A stretch of DNA of 64,000 nucleotides from positions 2,304,001-2,368,000 of the forward strand of contig NZ_NETK01000001.1 in assembly GCF_002343915.1 (NCBI RefSeq), given 5' to 3'. Numbering within the stretch: the first letter of the stretch is position 1; every line of letters starts with the position of its first letter. This DNA comes from Nannocystis exedens. Its GTDB lineage: Bacteria > Myxococcota_A > Polyangia > Nannocystales > Nannocystaceae. The position numbers were made by a program, and so were the translations under genes. Below are positions 18,783-27,908 of the stretch, piece after piece. Below the pieces are notes generated by a model. That model was given only the letters and a program-made list of their open reading frames with translations. It was not told where the DNA came from and did no database searches.

Positions 18783-20306
18783 CAGCCCGAGGTAGAAGTC
18801 GGTGAGACGAAATCGCTCATGCGTATCTCGAGTGAGCGACGTGCTCTGGAAGTCGAGCTCCCGGTAGGGAGTGCCGCGAATGGCGGTCAAGAAGCGCTCC
18901 GAGCCACCGCAGAAGCGTGAGGACAGCCACGAGCACGGCAGAAAGCGCGGCCCGAAGGCCCTGGAGGGCCCTCGGTTTCCCGATTCCGTGGACCTTTCGC
19001 ATGATCAAGCTCAGGTTGAATCCGGCGGCGTGGATGACCAGCCGCTTGAGGATATTGTCGTGACCGCGGACGTGGACCCTGCGCATTCCGCCGGAGTCGA
19101 GCATGTGCGCGAAGGGCCGTTCGACCAGCTCGCTGCGCTTCTTCTGCAGTTCCTTGCTCTTGCCTCGCTTCACGCGGCGGCGGTTCCGGTGCACCGCCTC
19201 ACGCTCGGCCTGCTTGTCCTTCCACCGCCGGCGACCACGCGCGGGCTCCGGGATGTAGCTGCGTACGTCGACCTCCTCGAGGCTCGTGAGCACGTCGTTG
19301 CTGTGGTAGCCCTTGTCGGCGACGACCTCCTCGACGCGCTCGGCGATCTGCTCCCTGGCCTTCTCCGAGCCCTCTTGGCGCACCTCCGCGAGATTGGCGT
19401 CGGCGACCTCCAGCGTCTTCTCGATGGTCTTCGTGTCGCCCGCAGCGCCGCCGTGCACCGTCACGCCGACGATGGCGCCGGTCTCGAGGTCGACCGCCTG
19501 CTCGTGCTTGTGCGCGAGGTGGGTGCTGCCGTCCTTCATCTTCATGATCTGCGCCTCGGGATCGTGCGGGTGTACCCACTCGTCGTTCGAGCCCTTCTTC
19601 GGCCGCTTGCGGTCCAGCCGCGCCAGGTCCTCGCGCGTCGGTTCCTCGATCCCCTCGGCCTTCGCCAGGTCGGTCAAGTACTCCTTGTACGCGCGTCCGT
19701 CGTCGCGGCGCACGATCGATCGCAGCGCCGCGTTCGCCTCAAGTGTCGTTGCGTCGATCCCGAGCGTCTTGCCGCGCAACAGGCCATGCTCGGCGACCAG
19801 CTCCAGCACCCGCGTGAACACCCGCTCGTGCACGTCGGTGCTCAGCCGACGCCGCGTCCGCGAGATCGTCGAGTGATCCGGCGGCTGCTTCTCCAGGCCG
19901 AGCCCCAAAAACCGCCGCAGACTCAGCGAGTCGGCGACCCGCCAGGCGATGCCCCGCTCGCTGCCGATCCCCTCGAAGTAGCCGATCAGCAAGCAGCGGA
20001 AGTACACCCCCGGCGCGAGGCCCGGTCGTCCCATCACCTCGGCGTAGAACGGCTCGCACTGCTTCTCCGCGAAACGGTCGAAGCCGTGCTTCCGGAGCAG
20101 CTTGTCGAGCGCCTCGTAGAACGGGTGCCCGAGCCCCTGCAACTTGTCATACGTGATGAACAGCGTCGGCTGCTCCCCGTTGTCGTGCCCCATGGCCATG
20201 GCAAAGCCACTTTATCAGCTTTCATCGCAGAGCGCGATACCGCGCGCCGCTCCGCTGCTCGCGAGGTTCCTCGCGGCGTGGTTGCCGCGACTTTCACCAC
20301 GGGCTG
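18783..20306 (-). mobile_element. IS1182/IS4-superfamily-like element, copy 1 (1524 bp)
   Basis: Ends are inverted repeats starting CAGCCCG (left CAGCCCGAGGTAG; right read inward CAGCCCGTGGTGAAAG). It is flanked by CTAG at 18779-18782 and 20307-20310. The internal sequence and transposase are identical to copy 2 at 22102-23625 in every position I compared, so duplication was recent. Confidence 0.88.
18817..20199 (-). CDS. DDE transposase (IS1182-like), copy 1
   Basis: 460 residues. Features: the N-terminal block (LFITYDKLQGLGHPFYEAL), YFRCLLIGYFEGIGSERGIA, the first catalytic Asp in LGIDATTLEANAAL, HPHDPEAQIMKMKDGSTHLA, the second Asp in VVADKGYHSND, and a C-terminal ELVERPFAHMLDSGGMRR with the catalytic Glu, followed by HNILKRL-type helices. 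This is the IS4/IS5/IS1182 superfamily layout with an RNase H fold; the exact ISfinder family needs a search. The last 40 residues are hydrophobic and basic and may be readthrough rather than conserved. An opposite-strand frame of similar length is a shadow. Confidence 0.88.
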   Translation of the reverse strand: MAMGHDNGEQPTLFITYDKLQGLGHPFYEALDKLLRKHGFDRFAEKQCEPFYAEVMGRPGLAPGVYFRCLLIGYFEGIGSERGIAWRVADSLSLRRFLGLGLEKQPPDHSTISRTRRRLSTDVHERVFTRVLELVAEHGLLRGKTLGIDATTLEANAALRSIVRRDDGRAYKEYLTDLAKAEGIEEPTREDLARLDRKRPKKGSNDEWVHPHDPEAQIMKMKDGSTHLAHKHEQAVDLETGAIVGVTVHGGAAGDTKTIEKTLEVADANLAEVRQEGSEKAREQIAERVEEVVADKGYHSNDVLTSLEEVDVRSYIPEPARGRRRWKDKQAEREAVHRNRRRVKRGKSKELQKKRSELVERPFAHMLDSGGMRRVHVRGHDNILKRLVIHAAGFNLSLIMRKVHGIGKPRALQGLRAALSAVLVAVLTLLRWLGALLDRHSRHSLPGARLPEHVAHSRYA

Positions 20307-20340
20307 CTAGGCGTTTTTCGAGATTTCGGACATGGCCTAG

Positions 20341-22097
20341 TCCGGATTTCTCACCACGGATGGGTGGGGGCCCGCCAAGCGCCTGTCAGGGGGCTTGGTG
20401 GAAGGGTGTTGGACGCCGTCGACGTGAGCCGGGAGGTGCGCTCGTTACGCCCCACTGCTGGCGCGAGATCGAGCTGTTAGATGGATTACAAAGCCGGCTG
20501 CGTGTTTGGGGTGACCTGCGCATAAGGACAGACGAGCCCCGGCGCGCAGCGCGGCGCGCCCTTTGAGTGACGGATGTCGAGGCCGTCAGCGTCTCATGAC
20601 GTGATGGCGGTGGAGGTTCTCGAGGACGCGCCACCACACGTGCTGGAGCGGGAAGACCGAGCTTAGGGAGACGCGGAGCCTGCGGACCGAGGCGGTGACG
20701 ATGGCGCCGATCTTGAGCAGCCGCGTGCGGATCGTGGAGACCTGGGCGTGGGCGAGCTCGGTGCCGGCGAGGGCGATCCGGCGGAGCTCGTTGAGGATCA
20801 TGTAGGCGACGGACGACAGCCACAGGCGGAGCTGGTTGGCGCGCAGCGTGTGGGCGCTGGTGCGGTCGGCGAAGAGGCCGAGCTGCTGCTCCTTGATCCG
20901 GTTCTCCATGTCCCCACGAGCGCAGTAGAGGTCCTCGTAGAGCGAGCGCGCGTCGTACTCGTCCTGCGAGAGGTTGGTGGCGACGAAGCGCGGATTCTCC
21001 TTGTCCGTCGTGTACTCGGCCTTGCCGACCACCCGGCGCTCTCGCGACCACGTCCGGTTGGTCTCGTAGCGAAAGTCCTTGAAGACGCGTGCTTCCTTGC
21101 CGGTCTGCTCGGAGGTGGTGCGGGCCTGCGTCATCTCGTCCTCGATCTCGGCGATCAGGCGCGAGTTCTTCTGCAGGCCGAGGACGAAGAAGAGGCCGTT
21201 GTCCTCGCACCAGCGCATGACCTCGTCGCGGCAGAAGCCGGAATCGCCGCGCACGATGATCCGGACGGCCGGCCAGCGAGCGAGGATCTGACTGACGATC
21301 CTCTCGAGCTCCTCGACCGCGCCGCTGACTGGCTGCTTGTCGGCGGTGTTCAGCGCGGCGCCAAGGATGAAGTCGCCGCAGAAGACGTACAGCGGCAGGT
21401 AGCAGTAGCTGTCGTAGAAGCCGTGGAAGAAGCGACCCTCCTGCTTGCCGTGTACGGGGTCGTCCGTCGCGTCGAGATCGAGGACGATCTCGGCGGGCGG
21501 CCGATCGTGCGCGGCCAGGAAGGTGTCGACGAAGAGGCGCTGGATGCCGTGGTCGTCGTAGCTGATCTTCTTGTAGCGCTCGTCGCCGGCCACCGTGGGC
21601 TTCGCCAGCTCCAGGCGGTTCAGCGTGCTCTTGCCCGCCAGCGCATGGCCCCGGTCGCGCACCCGCTTGCGCTGCTCGCCGGTCGGATCGGCCTTGCCTA
21701 TCGCCAGCGCGAGCAAGGCATCGTCGCGGAGCACGTCGTGGTCGTTCAGGTCCTCGTAACCACACAGCAGGCCCAGCACGCGCTGCGCGAGCAGTTCCTC
21801 GACGGTGTGCTCGATGCGGCTCGGGTCGCGGTGGTCCCGGAAGCAGGCCGCGAAGTCCCGAAACACACCTGAACTCTCGGTCAGCTCCCGCAGCAACAGC
21901 AGGCCCCCGTCCGAGCTGACCCGTCCGCCGTCAAAGGCGGCCTCGACACGCCTCCGCCCGGCCGGTTGAAAATCGAACTCGGTGCGGATACACCTTGTCG
22001 TGTTCCGGCCGTACCCCTGGGTGGTCAGCAATCGTTTCACACCCGCTCGAACTCGGGAAGTGCGGCCGGAATTCCTTCCCGTGGTGAGAAATCCGGA
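20341..22097 (-). mobile_element. IS1380-family element, copy 1 (1757 bp)
   Basis: Terminal inverted repeats TCCGGATTTCTCACCACGG, near-perfect at both ends, flanked by CTAG at 20337-20340 and 22098-22101. The right CTAG is also the left CTAG of the next IS. A second copy, differing at scattered positions, lies at 56628-58383 with TTAG flanks, so the element prefers NTAG targets and duplicates four bases. Confidence 0.9.
20586..22040 (-). CDS. IS1380-family transposase, copy 1
   Basis: 484 residues, full length for the family. Diagnostic blocks are VSSDGGLLLLREL, LLGLLCGYEDLNDHD-type, LDLDATDDPVHGKQEG (first Asp region), IIVRGDSGFCRDEVMRWCE (second Asp), YCARGDMENRIKEQQLGLF (Glu region) and ANQLRLWLSSVAYMIL. 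It catalyses cut-and-paste transposition of its element. It differs from the copy at 56872 by only about six residues, so both are probably functional or recently were. Confidence 0.92.
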   Translation of the reverse strand: MKRLLTTQGYGRNTTRCIRTEFDFQPAGRRRVEAAFDGGRVSSDGGLLLLRELTESSGVFRDFAACFRDHRDPSRIEHTVEELLAQRVLGLLCGYEDLNDHDVLRDDALLALAIGKADPTGEQRKRVRDRGHALAGKSTLNRLELAKPTVAGDERYKKISYDDHGIQRLFVDTFLAAHDRPPAEIVLDLDATDDPVHGKQEGRFFHGFYDSYCYLPLYVFCGDFILGAALNTADKQPVSGAVEELERIVSQILARWPAVRIIVRGDSGFCRDEVMRWCEDNGLFFVLGLQKNSRLIAEIEDEMTQARTTSEQTGKEARVFKDFRYETNRTWSRERRVVGKAEYTTDKENPRFVATNLSQDEYDARSLYEDLYCARGDMENRIKEQQLGLFADRTSAHTLRANQLRLWLSSVAYMILNELRRIALAGTELAHAQVSTIRTRLLKIGAIVTASVRRLRVSLSSVFPLQHVWWRVLENLHRHHVMRR

Positions 22098-22101
22098 CTA
22101 G

Positions 22102-23625
22102 CAGCCCGAGGTAGAAGTCGGTGAGACGAAATCGCTCATGCGTATCTCGAGTGAGCGACGTGCTCTGGAAGTCGAGCTCCCGGTAGGGAGTGCCGCGAAT
22201 GGCGGTCAAGAAGCGCTCCGAGCCACCGCAGAAGCGTGAGGACAGCCACGAGCACGGCAGAAAGCGCGGCCCGAAGGCCCTGGAGGGCCCTCGGTTTCCC
22301 GATTCCGTGGACCTTTCGCATGATCAAGCTCAGGTTGAATCCGGCGGCGTGGATGACCAGCCGCTTGAGGATATTGTCGTGACCGCGGACGTGGACCCTG
22401 CGCATTCCGCCGGAGTCGAGCATGTGCGCGAAGGGCCGTTCGACCAGCTCGCTGCGCTTCTTCTGCAGTTCCTTGCTCTTGCCTCGCTTCACGCGGCGGC
22501 GGTTCCGGTGCACCGCCTCACGCTCGGCCTGCTTGTCCTTCCACCGCCGGCGACCACGCGCGGGCTCCGGGATGTAGCTGCGTACGTCGACCTCCTCGAG
22601 GCTCGTGAGCACGTCGTTGCTGTGGTAGCCCTTGTCGGCGACGACCTCCTCGACGCGCTCGGCGATCTGCTCCCTGGCCTTCTCCGAGCCCTCTTGGCGC
22701 ACCTCCGCGAGATTGGCGTCGGCGACCTCCAGCGTCTTCTCGATGGTCTTCGTGTCGCCCGCAGCGCCGCCGTGCACCGTCACGCCGACGATGGCGCCGG
22801 TCTCGAGGTCGACCGCCTGCTCGTGCTTGTGCGCGAGGTGGGTGCTGCCGTCCTTCATCTTCATGATCTGCGCCTCGGGATCGTGCGGGTGTACCCACTC
22901 GTCGTTCGAGCCCTTCTTCGGCCGCTTGCGGTCCAGCCGCGCCAGGTCCTCGCGCGTCGGTTCCTCGATCCCCTCGGCCTTCGCCAGGTCGGTCAAGTAC
23001 TCCTTGTACGCGCGTCCGTCGTCGCGGCGCACGATCGATCGCAGCGCCGCGTTCGCCTCAAGTGTCGTTGCGTCGATCCCGAGCGTCTTGCCGCGCAACA
23101 GGCCATGCTCGGCGACCAGCTCCAGCACCCGCGTGAACACCCGCTCGTGCACGTCGGTGCTCAGCCGACGCCGCGTCCGCGAGATCGTCGAGTGATCCGG
23201 CGGCTGCTTCTCCAGGCCGAGCCCCAAAAACCGCCGCAGACTCAGCGAGTCGGCGACCCGCCAGGCGATGCCCCGCTCGCTGCCGATCCCCTCGAAGTAG
23301 CCGATCAGCAAGCAGCGGAAGTACACCCCCGGCGCGAGGCCCGGTCGTCCCATCACCTCGGCGTAGAACGGCTCGCACTGCTTCTCCGCGAAACGGTCGA
23401 AGCCGTGCTTCCGGAGCAGCTTGTCGAGCGCCTCGTAGAACGGGTGCCCGAGCCCCTGCAACTTGTCATACGTGATGAACAGCGTCGGCTGCTCCCCGTT
23501 GTCGTGCCCCATGGCCATGGCAAAGCCACTTTATCAGCTTTCATCGCAGAGCGCGATACCGCGCGCCGCTCCGCTGCTCGCGAGGTTCCTCGCGGCGTGG
23601 TTGCCGCGACTTTCACCACGGGCTG
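22102..23625 (-). mobile_element. IS1182/IS4-superfamily-like element, copy 2 (1524 bp)
   Basis: Same orientation and length as copy 1, with CAGCCCG ends, flanked by CTAG at 22098-22101 and 23626-23629. The right CTAG has been split by the IS630 element that follows: its TA is at 23627-23628 and the second TA at 24845-24846 is followed by G, so deleting the IS630 restores CTAG. Confidence 0.88.
22136..23518 (-). CDS. DDE transposase (IS1182-like), copy 2
   Basis: Predicted protein identical to the 460-residue product of 18817-20199, with the same start (MAMGHDNGEQ) and stop. The two copies in direct orientation could transpose the segment between them (IS1380 copy 1) as a composite, or delete it by homologous recombination. 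Confidence 0.88.
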   Translation of the reverse strand: MAMGHDNGEQPTLFITYDKLQGLGHPFYEALDKLLRKHGFDRFAEKQCEPFYAEVMGRPGLAPGVYFRCLLIGYFEGIGSERGIAWRVADSLSLRRFLGLGLEKQPPDHSTISRTRRRLSTDVHERVFTRVLELVAEHGLLRGKTLGIDATTLEANAALRSIVRRDDGRAYKEYLTDLAKAEGIEEPTREDLARLDRKRPKKGSNDEWVHPHDPEAQIMKMKDGSTHLAHKHEQAVDLETGAIVGVTVHGGAAGDTKTIEKTLEVADANLAEVRQEGSEKAREQIAERVEEVVADKGYHSNDVLTSLEEVDVRSYIPEPARGRRRWKDKQAEREAVHRNRRRVKRGKSKELQKKRSELVERPFAHMLDSGGMRRVHVRGHDNILKRLVIHAAGFNLSLIMRKVHGIGKPRALQGLRAALSAVLVAVLTLLRWLGALLDRHSRHSLPGARLPEHVAHSRYA

Positions 23626-23628
23626 CTA

Positions 23629-24844
23629 GTGCTGCGACCGTAAGGTAGCGATCCGAAAACGATGCGCGAATTTGCGCTCTGACCTGGAACGTGATCTACG
23701 GGTGCCATGAGGCAGAAGAAGCCGCGGCCCCGGTTCCCCGGACTCAAGCTCAAGGACGAGGATCGAGAGCTCCTGCGCCGAAAAGCCCGGGAGCGGCTCA
23801 CGGTGCGGACCTGGAAGCGAATTCGCATGCTGCAGTTGCTGGACGAGGGGAAGACGCTGGCGGCGACGGCGGCAGCGGTTGGATCGGCGGTCCCCTCGGT
23901 TCGGCGGGTTGGAGAGCGGTATCTCGCTGCGGGCGTCGAGGTCGCGCTCAAGGACGCGAAGCGACCGGTCCCACCGCGGAAGCTCGATGCTCGGCAAGAA
24001 GCCGCGATCGTCGCCATGGTCTGCGGGCCACCTCCTGAAGGACGCGCTCGGTGGACAATCATGCTCATCGTCGAGGAGTGCATGAAACGCAAGCTCGTCG
24101 ACCAAGTCGGCCGGGAGACGATCCGGGTGTTGCTGAAAAACCACGCGCTCAAACCGTGGCGGGAAAAAAATGTGGTGCGTTCCTCAGATCGACGAGGAGT
24201 ACGTCGCGCGGATGGACGACGTCCTCGACACCCTGGCGCGACCAGCCGACGCGTCGGAGCCGGTCGTCGCTCTGGATGAACGACCGGTCGTGCTTCGAGA
24301 CCCCGCTCGACCTGGCCGGCCAGCCTCACCTGGCCGCATGGCCCGTCAAGACTATGAATACGTGCGGCGCGGAACCGCAAATGTCTTCTGCATCGTCGAA
24401 CCCAAGGCAGGGCGCCACCTGACCTATGCGACGCCGAACCGCACGGCGAAGCAGTTCGCTCGGGCTCTCCGCAAGATAGCTCAACGATATCGTTCGGCGC
24501 GGACAATTCACCTCGTCATGGACAATCTTAACACCCACCGCCAGAACTCGTTATGCACCGCTTTCGGCGATGACGCGGGGCGCGAGCTTTGGAGCCGGTT
24601 TACCGTGCACTATACTCCCAAGCACGGGAGTTGGCTCAACCCTGCCGAGAACGAGGCGAGCTTATGGTCACGTGAATGCCTTGGACGGCTTCGGATCGGC
24701 TCTCTCTCCGAACTGCGCCGTCGAACGTCTCTGTGGAACAAGGACGCCCACCGCCGGCGGCGGAAGATCACTTGGCGGTTCACCAAGGAGCAAGCCCGAG
24801 CGGTGTTCAGAATCAGCCAGATCACTACGTCGCGGTCGGAGCAC
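23629..24844 (+). mobile_element. IS630-family element (1216 bp) inserted in CTAG
   Basis: The left end GTGCTGCGACCG and right end read inward GTGCTCCGACCG form inverted repeats, flanked by TA at 23627-23628 and 24845-24846, the known IS630 TA duplication. The insertion is inside the CTAG that closes the upstream IS copy. The internal gene is on the plus strand, opposite to its IS neighbours. Confidence 0.85.
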
Positions 24845-24847
24845 TAG
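23707..24847 (+). CDS. IS630-family transposase with probable -1 frameshift at A7
   Basis: The first frame (ATG 23707) carries HTH regions (RLTVRTWKRIRMLQLLDEGK; GSAVPSVRRVGERYL) and ends after KPWREKN. The second frame continues as KMWCVPQIDEEYVARMDDVL with the catalytic residues: VVALDERPVVL (Asp), VMDNLNTH (Asp) and NPAENEASL (Glu). The switch is at a run of seven A (24164-24170); a -1 slip gives K-M-W-C-V-P-Q-I, the sequence expected for the family. The same architecture occurs in the other IS630 gene at 17456. The stop TAG overlaps the terminal repeat and the target TA. Confidence 0.82.
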
Positions 24848-25389
24848 CGCTGCCCGGCGTAGTTCGCCAGAATTTTCGACGGCGCGCGTTGACGAGCCCG
24901 CGCCTTCGCTGCGCCGAGCTCGCCACCGGCGGCCTGCTAAGCTGCCATGGCCGAGGCGCCCGGCGCATGGGGCAGGACCCCTGAGCCTGAACGGCGCCAC
25001 GGCGGGTCGTTCGAGCTGCGAGTTCTGCTCAGGGCGACTCGGCCGCCGCGCTCAACTCGCCGCCGCTCGGCGCGCCGACCCGGAGGCTCACGTCAGCCTG
25101 CGGTTTTGGGGCAGGCTTGGGGCACGGAGGGGCAGCGAGGGGCAAGGGCGACAACCCGTCCCCCTCCCAAGCCCCCGTTTGGTGGAGATCCGCGGCGGTT
25201 TGGGCAGCGGGGGGATCGTTCGGCGTATTGCGCATCACGTGAGGCGCCGCGCCGGCCGCGATTCGGCACGCGAACATGCGCGGAGGTGAGGACGACATCA
25301 CGGCGCTGTTCGTCGAGCTCGTAGCGAAGTGCATGCAATCGCCGTCGCAGCCGTTGGTACAGTCGCTATCTGCAAGGAGACAACCGCTC
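24848..25389. other. No gene seen
   Basis: GC-rich sequence between the IS stack and the LDLa lipoprotein gene. Open frames are compositional. AAGGAG about 10 bases before ATG 25390 is the ribosome binding site of the next gene. Confidence 0.4.
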
Positions 25390-26232
25390 ATGACGCTTCC
25401 ACCGCACTCCCCTGCGGGGCTCCTCGGCGTACTACTGGCGCTGGCGCCCGCGTGCAATGGCGCCGGGAACGGTGAGGCGGCGACCGACGCGGGCACGGCC
25501 GCCACGGCCGCGGAGCCGGACACGAGCGCGGCCGCCACCGCGGATCCCGACCCCACGACCACAGCCACGCCAACGACCGGGACGTCGACGGCGGACGGCA
25601 CGGACACGACGGACGCGACCGGAGAATCGACGACCGCCGGCACGACCGGAGAGGGCGCCGGGGAGCTCCTGCAGAAGTGCATGGACACCGCGACCCTCCC
25701 GGCGGAGCTCAACGAGGCGCGATGCCAGTGCAACGTCAACATCGGCTTGTACCCCGACGTGGCGACCTGCCTCTCGTTCATCCCGCCTGACGAGGCGCTC
25801 ACCCCGTGCGGATGCGAGCTGTACAGCCAGGTCCCCGAGGTCGAGGAATTCTTCGACTGCATGACGCAGCCGTACATGCAGATCGTCATGTGCACCGCCG
25901 ACGTGGTGTGCGCCCAAGATCCGGCGCCGCTGCTCGCGTGCCTGCAACCGTTCTACGAGCAGACCAAGGACTGCCCGTCGCTGCCGATGTCGACGACGGC
26001 CCAGGTCGAGATCCAGTGCAACATGATCGAACCCTTCCAGTGCACCTCGGGCGAGCAGATCCCCGAGACCTGGCAGTGCAACGACATCATCGACTGCATG
26101 GACGCCTCGGAGGAGAAGGGCTGCCCGAACTCGTTCGGGTGCGCCGACGGCAGCGAATACTACCCGACCAACGATGTGTGCGACGGATACGAGGACTGCC
26201 GGGACGGCTCCGACGAAGCGGATTGTCCGTGA
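25390..26232 (+). CDS. Lipoprotein with two LDL-receptor class A modules
   Basis: 280 residues. ATG 25390 is chosen because AAGGAG precedes it and it gives a clean signal peptide with lipobox LAPAC; an upstream in-frame start at 25276 lacks these. A Thr/Ala linker is followed by a Cys-rich middle (CMDTATLPAELNEARCQC...CGCELYSQVPEVEEFFDC...CTADVVC) and two C-terminal LDLa-like repeats: QCTSGEQIPETWQC-N-D-I-I-DC-DASEEKGC, and a second ending CDGYEDCRDGSDEADC. The CDGxxDCxDGSDE calcium-binding signature in the second is near perfect. LDLa modules are rare in bacteria but recur in myxobacterial surface proteins; they usually bind proteins in a Ca2+-dependent way. Confidence 0.82.
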   Translation: MTLPPHSPAGLLGVLLALAPACNGAGNGEAATDAGTAATAAEPDTSAAATADPDPTTTATPTTGTSTADGTDTTDATGESTTAGTTGEGAGELLQKCMDTATLPAELNEARCQCNVNIGLYPDVATCLSFIPPDEALTPCGCELYSQVPEVEEFFDCMTQPYMQIVMCTADVVCAQDPAPLLACLQPFYEQTKDCPSLPMSTTAQVEIQCNMIEPFQCTSGEQIPETWQCNDIIDCMDASEEKGCPNSFGCADGSEYYPTNDVCDGYEDCRDGSDEADCP

Positions 26233-26319
26233 CCGTGGCGACTCCGCGCACGTTGGCTGCGAGGTCGTCGCGCACCCGCACGCGATACGCGGCTGTTCGG
26301 ACTTGGGATACTTCCGGTC

Positions 26320-26533
26320 GTCGGGTCGAGCTGGTCTCGCCGCCGAAGTGCGGCAGCGACTCGAGCGCGCCGAGGAAGGTCTGATGCACGAGGTCGGCCG
26401 CGTCGTCGCCGCTGGCGACCTTGTTGCAGAAGCGCGACACCTCGCGGTAGTGGCGGGACACCAGCGCGTTGCCGGCCCCCGGCTGCTTGTCGCGCCAGGC
26501 CTGCGCGAGCTCCCAGTCACTCGGCTCCGACAT
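26320..26533 (-). pseudogene. Sigma-70 family (ECF-like) factor, N-terminal relic
   Basis: From ATG 26533 the frame reads SDWELAQAWRDKQPGAGN, YREVSRFCNKVAS, DDAADLVHQTFLGALESLP, a clear sigma region 2 (core binding and -10 recognition). After HFGGETSS the expected FRTYLFxIAR part is absent and the frame degenerates. Region 4 is missing, so it cannot act as a normal sigma factor. Compare the intact gene at 60121 and another relic at 45940. Confidence 0.7.
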
Positions 26534-26596
26534 CGGCGCGAGTATACTTCCTACCCGCGGAGGCGGCGCTGCAGGGGCGCGCGATAGGCCGTCCAC

Positions 26597-26713
26597 TCAC
26601 TGGAGCGTCTGCCCGCACTCGGCGACGGCCGACACGACGGAGTCCAGGCGAGCCACGATGTCCGGGTCGGGTAGGCCAACTTCCGAGCGCAAGAGCGTGT
26701 CGAAGTCCGGACG
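26597..26713 (-). pseudogene. C-terminal relic of unknown protein
   Basis: Thirty-eight codons with strong G/C third positions read RPDFDTLLRSEVGLPDPDIV, ARLDSVVSAVAECGQTLQ and stop. The upstream frame is not coherent. It lies between the cytochrome c gene and the sigma relic. Confidence 0.3.
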
Positions 26714-26834
26714 GATTGCCGTCGACGTTGATGGCAAGGGGGAGCGCGACGAAGGCCGTCGCGGGCGCTCGACCTGCTCCCAGGAAAGGCGCTCCGCAAG
26801 CCCCGATCCGCCCGATCGAAGCACGCCTGATCGT

Positions 26835-27908
26835 TCATTGGCCGGTCGGTGGCAGTGAGGAGTAGTACATGGCCACATCGTACATCTGCTCCGAGGTCAT
26901 GCGGCTCGCCACTGGATCCATCAGGTGCGCGTGGCTCCCCCCACCCCGCTGCCGCGACCGGAACAGCTCGAGCTGCAAGACCAGGTACTCGGCATACTGT
27001 CCGGCGAGCCCGGGCGCGGCCAGGCTGCGGTCGGGAAACCCGGGCCCGTGGCAGTCGGTACACGAAGGGACCCGCCGCTCCGGAACGCCGAGGTAAGCGA
27101 TCCTCTCGCCGCGCGTGCTCGCGGATGCGGACTTGGCGGCCAGCGGCGGGCAGCCCGGTAGGTCCGCATAGTAATCGGCCAATCTGCGCACATCGTCGAC
27201 GTGCAAGCCCGCCGCGATCGGTTGCATGATCCCGCTGTGGCGCTGGTCGTCCGCGTAGGCTTGCAGGGCGGCGACGAGGTACTCGCTACGCTGCCCAGCG
27301 AGCCGGGGGAATGCGGGGAGCTCCCGGCCGCAGCCATCGACCCCGTGGCACCGCGCGCACTCTCCTAGCACGACCAGCGACTCGTCCGGGCTCGCCGCGA
27401 CCTCCTCCCGATGCACGAGTCGGCGATACGCCTCGGCATCCGTGTCCGGCAGCGTCAGCAAGAACGCGACCACCGCGCGTACCTCATCGTCTCGCTGCTG
27501 CGATGGCCACGCGGGCATGCCTGTGAACTTGATGCCGTGCTTGACGATGTAGAACAGCTCCTCGGGCTCCCACGCCGCGATCTCGGGCCCGAAGGGGGGC
27601 GGAGGGGTCATCGCCCGCGCGACTCGTGGCTGCGGCGAGCCGGGGGCGCCGTGGCACGGGCGACAGCCGAGGTCGTAGTGGCCCGCGCCCTTGAGCACCA
27701 GCCAGGTCTCGTCGAGCGCGGGCTCCTCTGCGCCGATTGTATGTGTCGCGACCGAGCGACGCTTGGCGAAATTCAAGAACCACTCCGTGATCGCGAAGTG
27801 GCCGGAGCTGGCCTTGATCGGGACGATCCCCGAGGCGGCGAGCAGGAACCCGCCCGCGGCCAGCAACGCCGCGAGCGCCCCCGCCTTGAGGATCGACCTG
27901 CCTTTCAT
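26835..27908 (-). CDS. Triheme c-type cytochrome
   Basis: 357 residues from ATG 27908, overlapping the ctaG stop as ATGA. N-terminal membrane anchor (ALAALLAAGGFLLAASGIV), then three heme c motifs: CRPCH (about 82-86), CARCH (184-188) and CTDCH (283-287). The first domain ends with a mono-heme cytochrome c-like helix containing MPAW; the second and third resemble cytochrome c4/c553-type domains (LAGQRSEYLVAALQAYADDQR and LAGQYAEYLVLQLELFRSRQ), each with a candidate Met ligand downstream. It is the last gene of the cta operon. The likely role is carrying electrons to the CuA or heme c domain of subunit II on the outer face of the inner membrane. Confidence 0.88.
   Translation of the reverse strand: MKGRSILKAGALAALLAAGGFLLAASGIVPIKASSGHFAITEWFLNFAKRRSVATHTIGAEEPALDETWLVLKGAGHYDLGCRPCHGAPGSPQPRVARAMTPPPPFGPEIAAWEPEELFYIVKHGIKFTGMPAWPSQQRDDEVRAVVAFLLTLPDTDAEAYRRLVHREEVAASPDESLVVLGECARCHGVDGCGRELPAFPRLAGQRSEYLVAALQAYADDQRHSGIMQPIAAGLHVDDVRRLADYYADLPGCPPLAAKSASASTRGERIAYLGVPERRVPSCTDCHGPGFPDRSLAAPGLAGQYAEYLVLQLELFRSRQRGGGSHAHLMDPVASRMTSEQMYDVAMYYSSLPPTGQ

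Noticed and set aside
18871..20310. Plus-strand 479-codon frame, repeated at 22190-23629
   Set aside because: It is duplicated only because the IS is duplicated, and is antisense to the transposase that carries the catalytic motifs.
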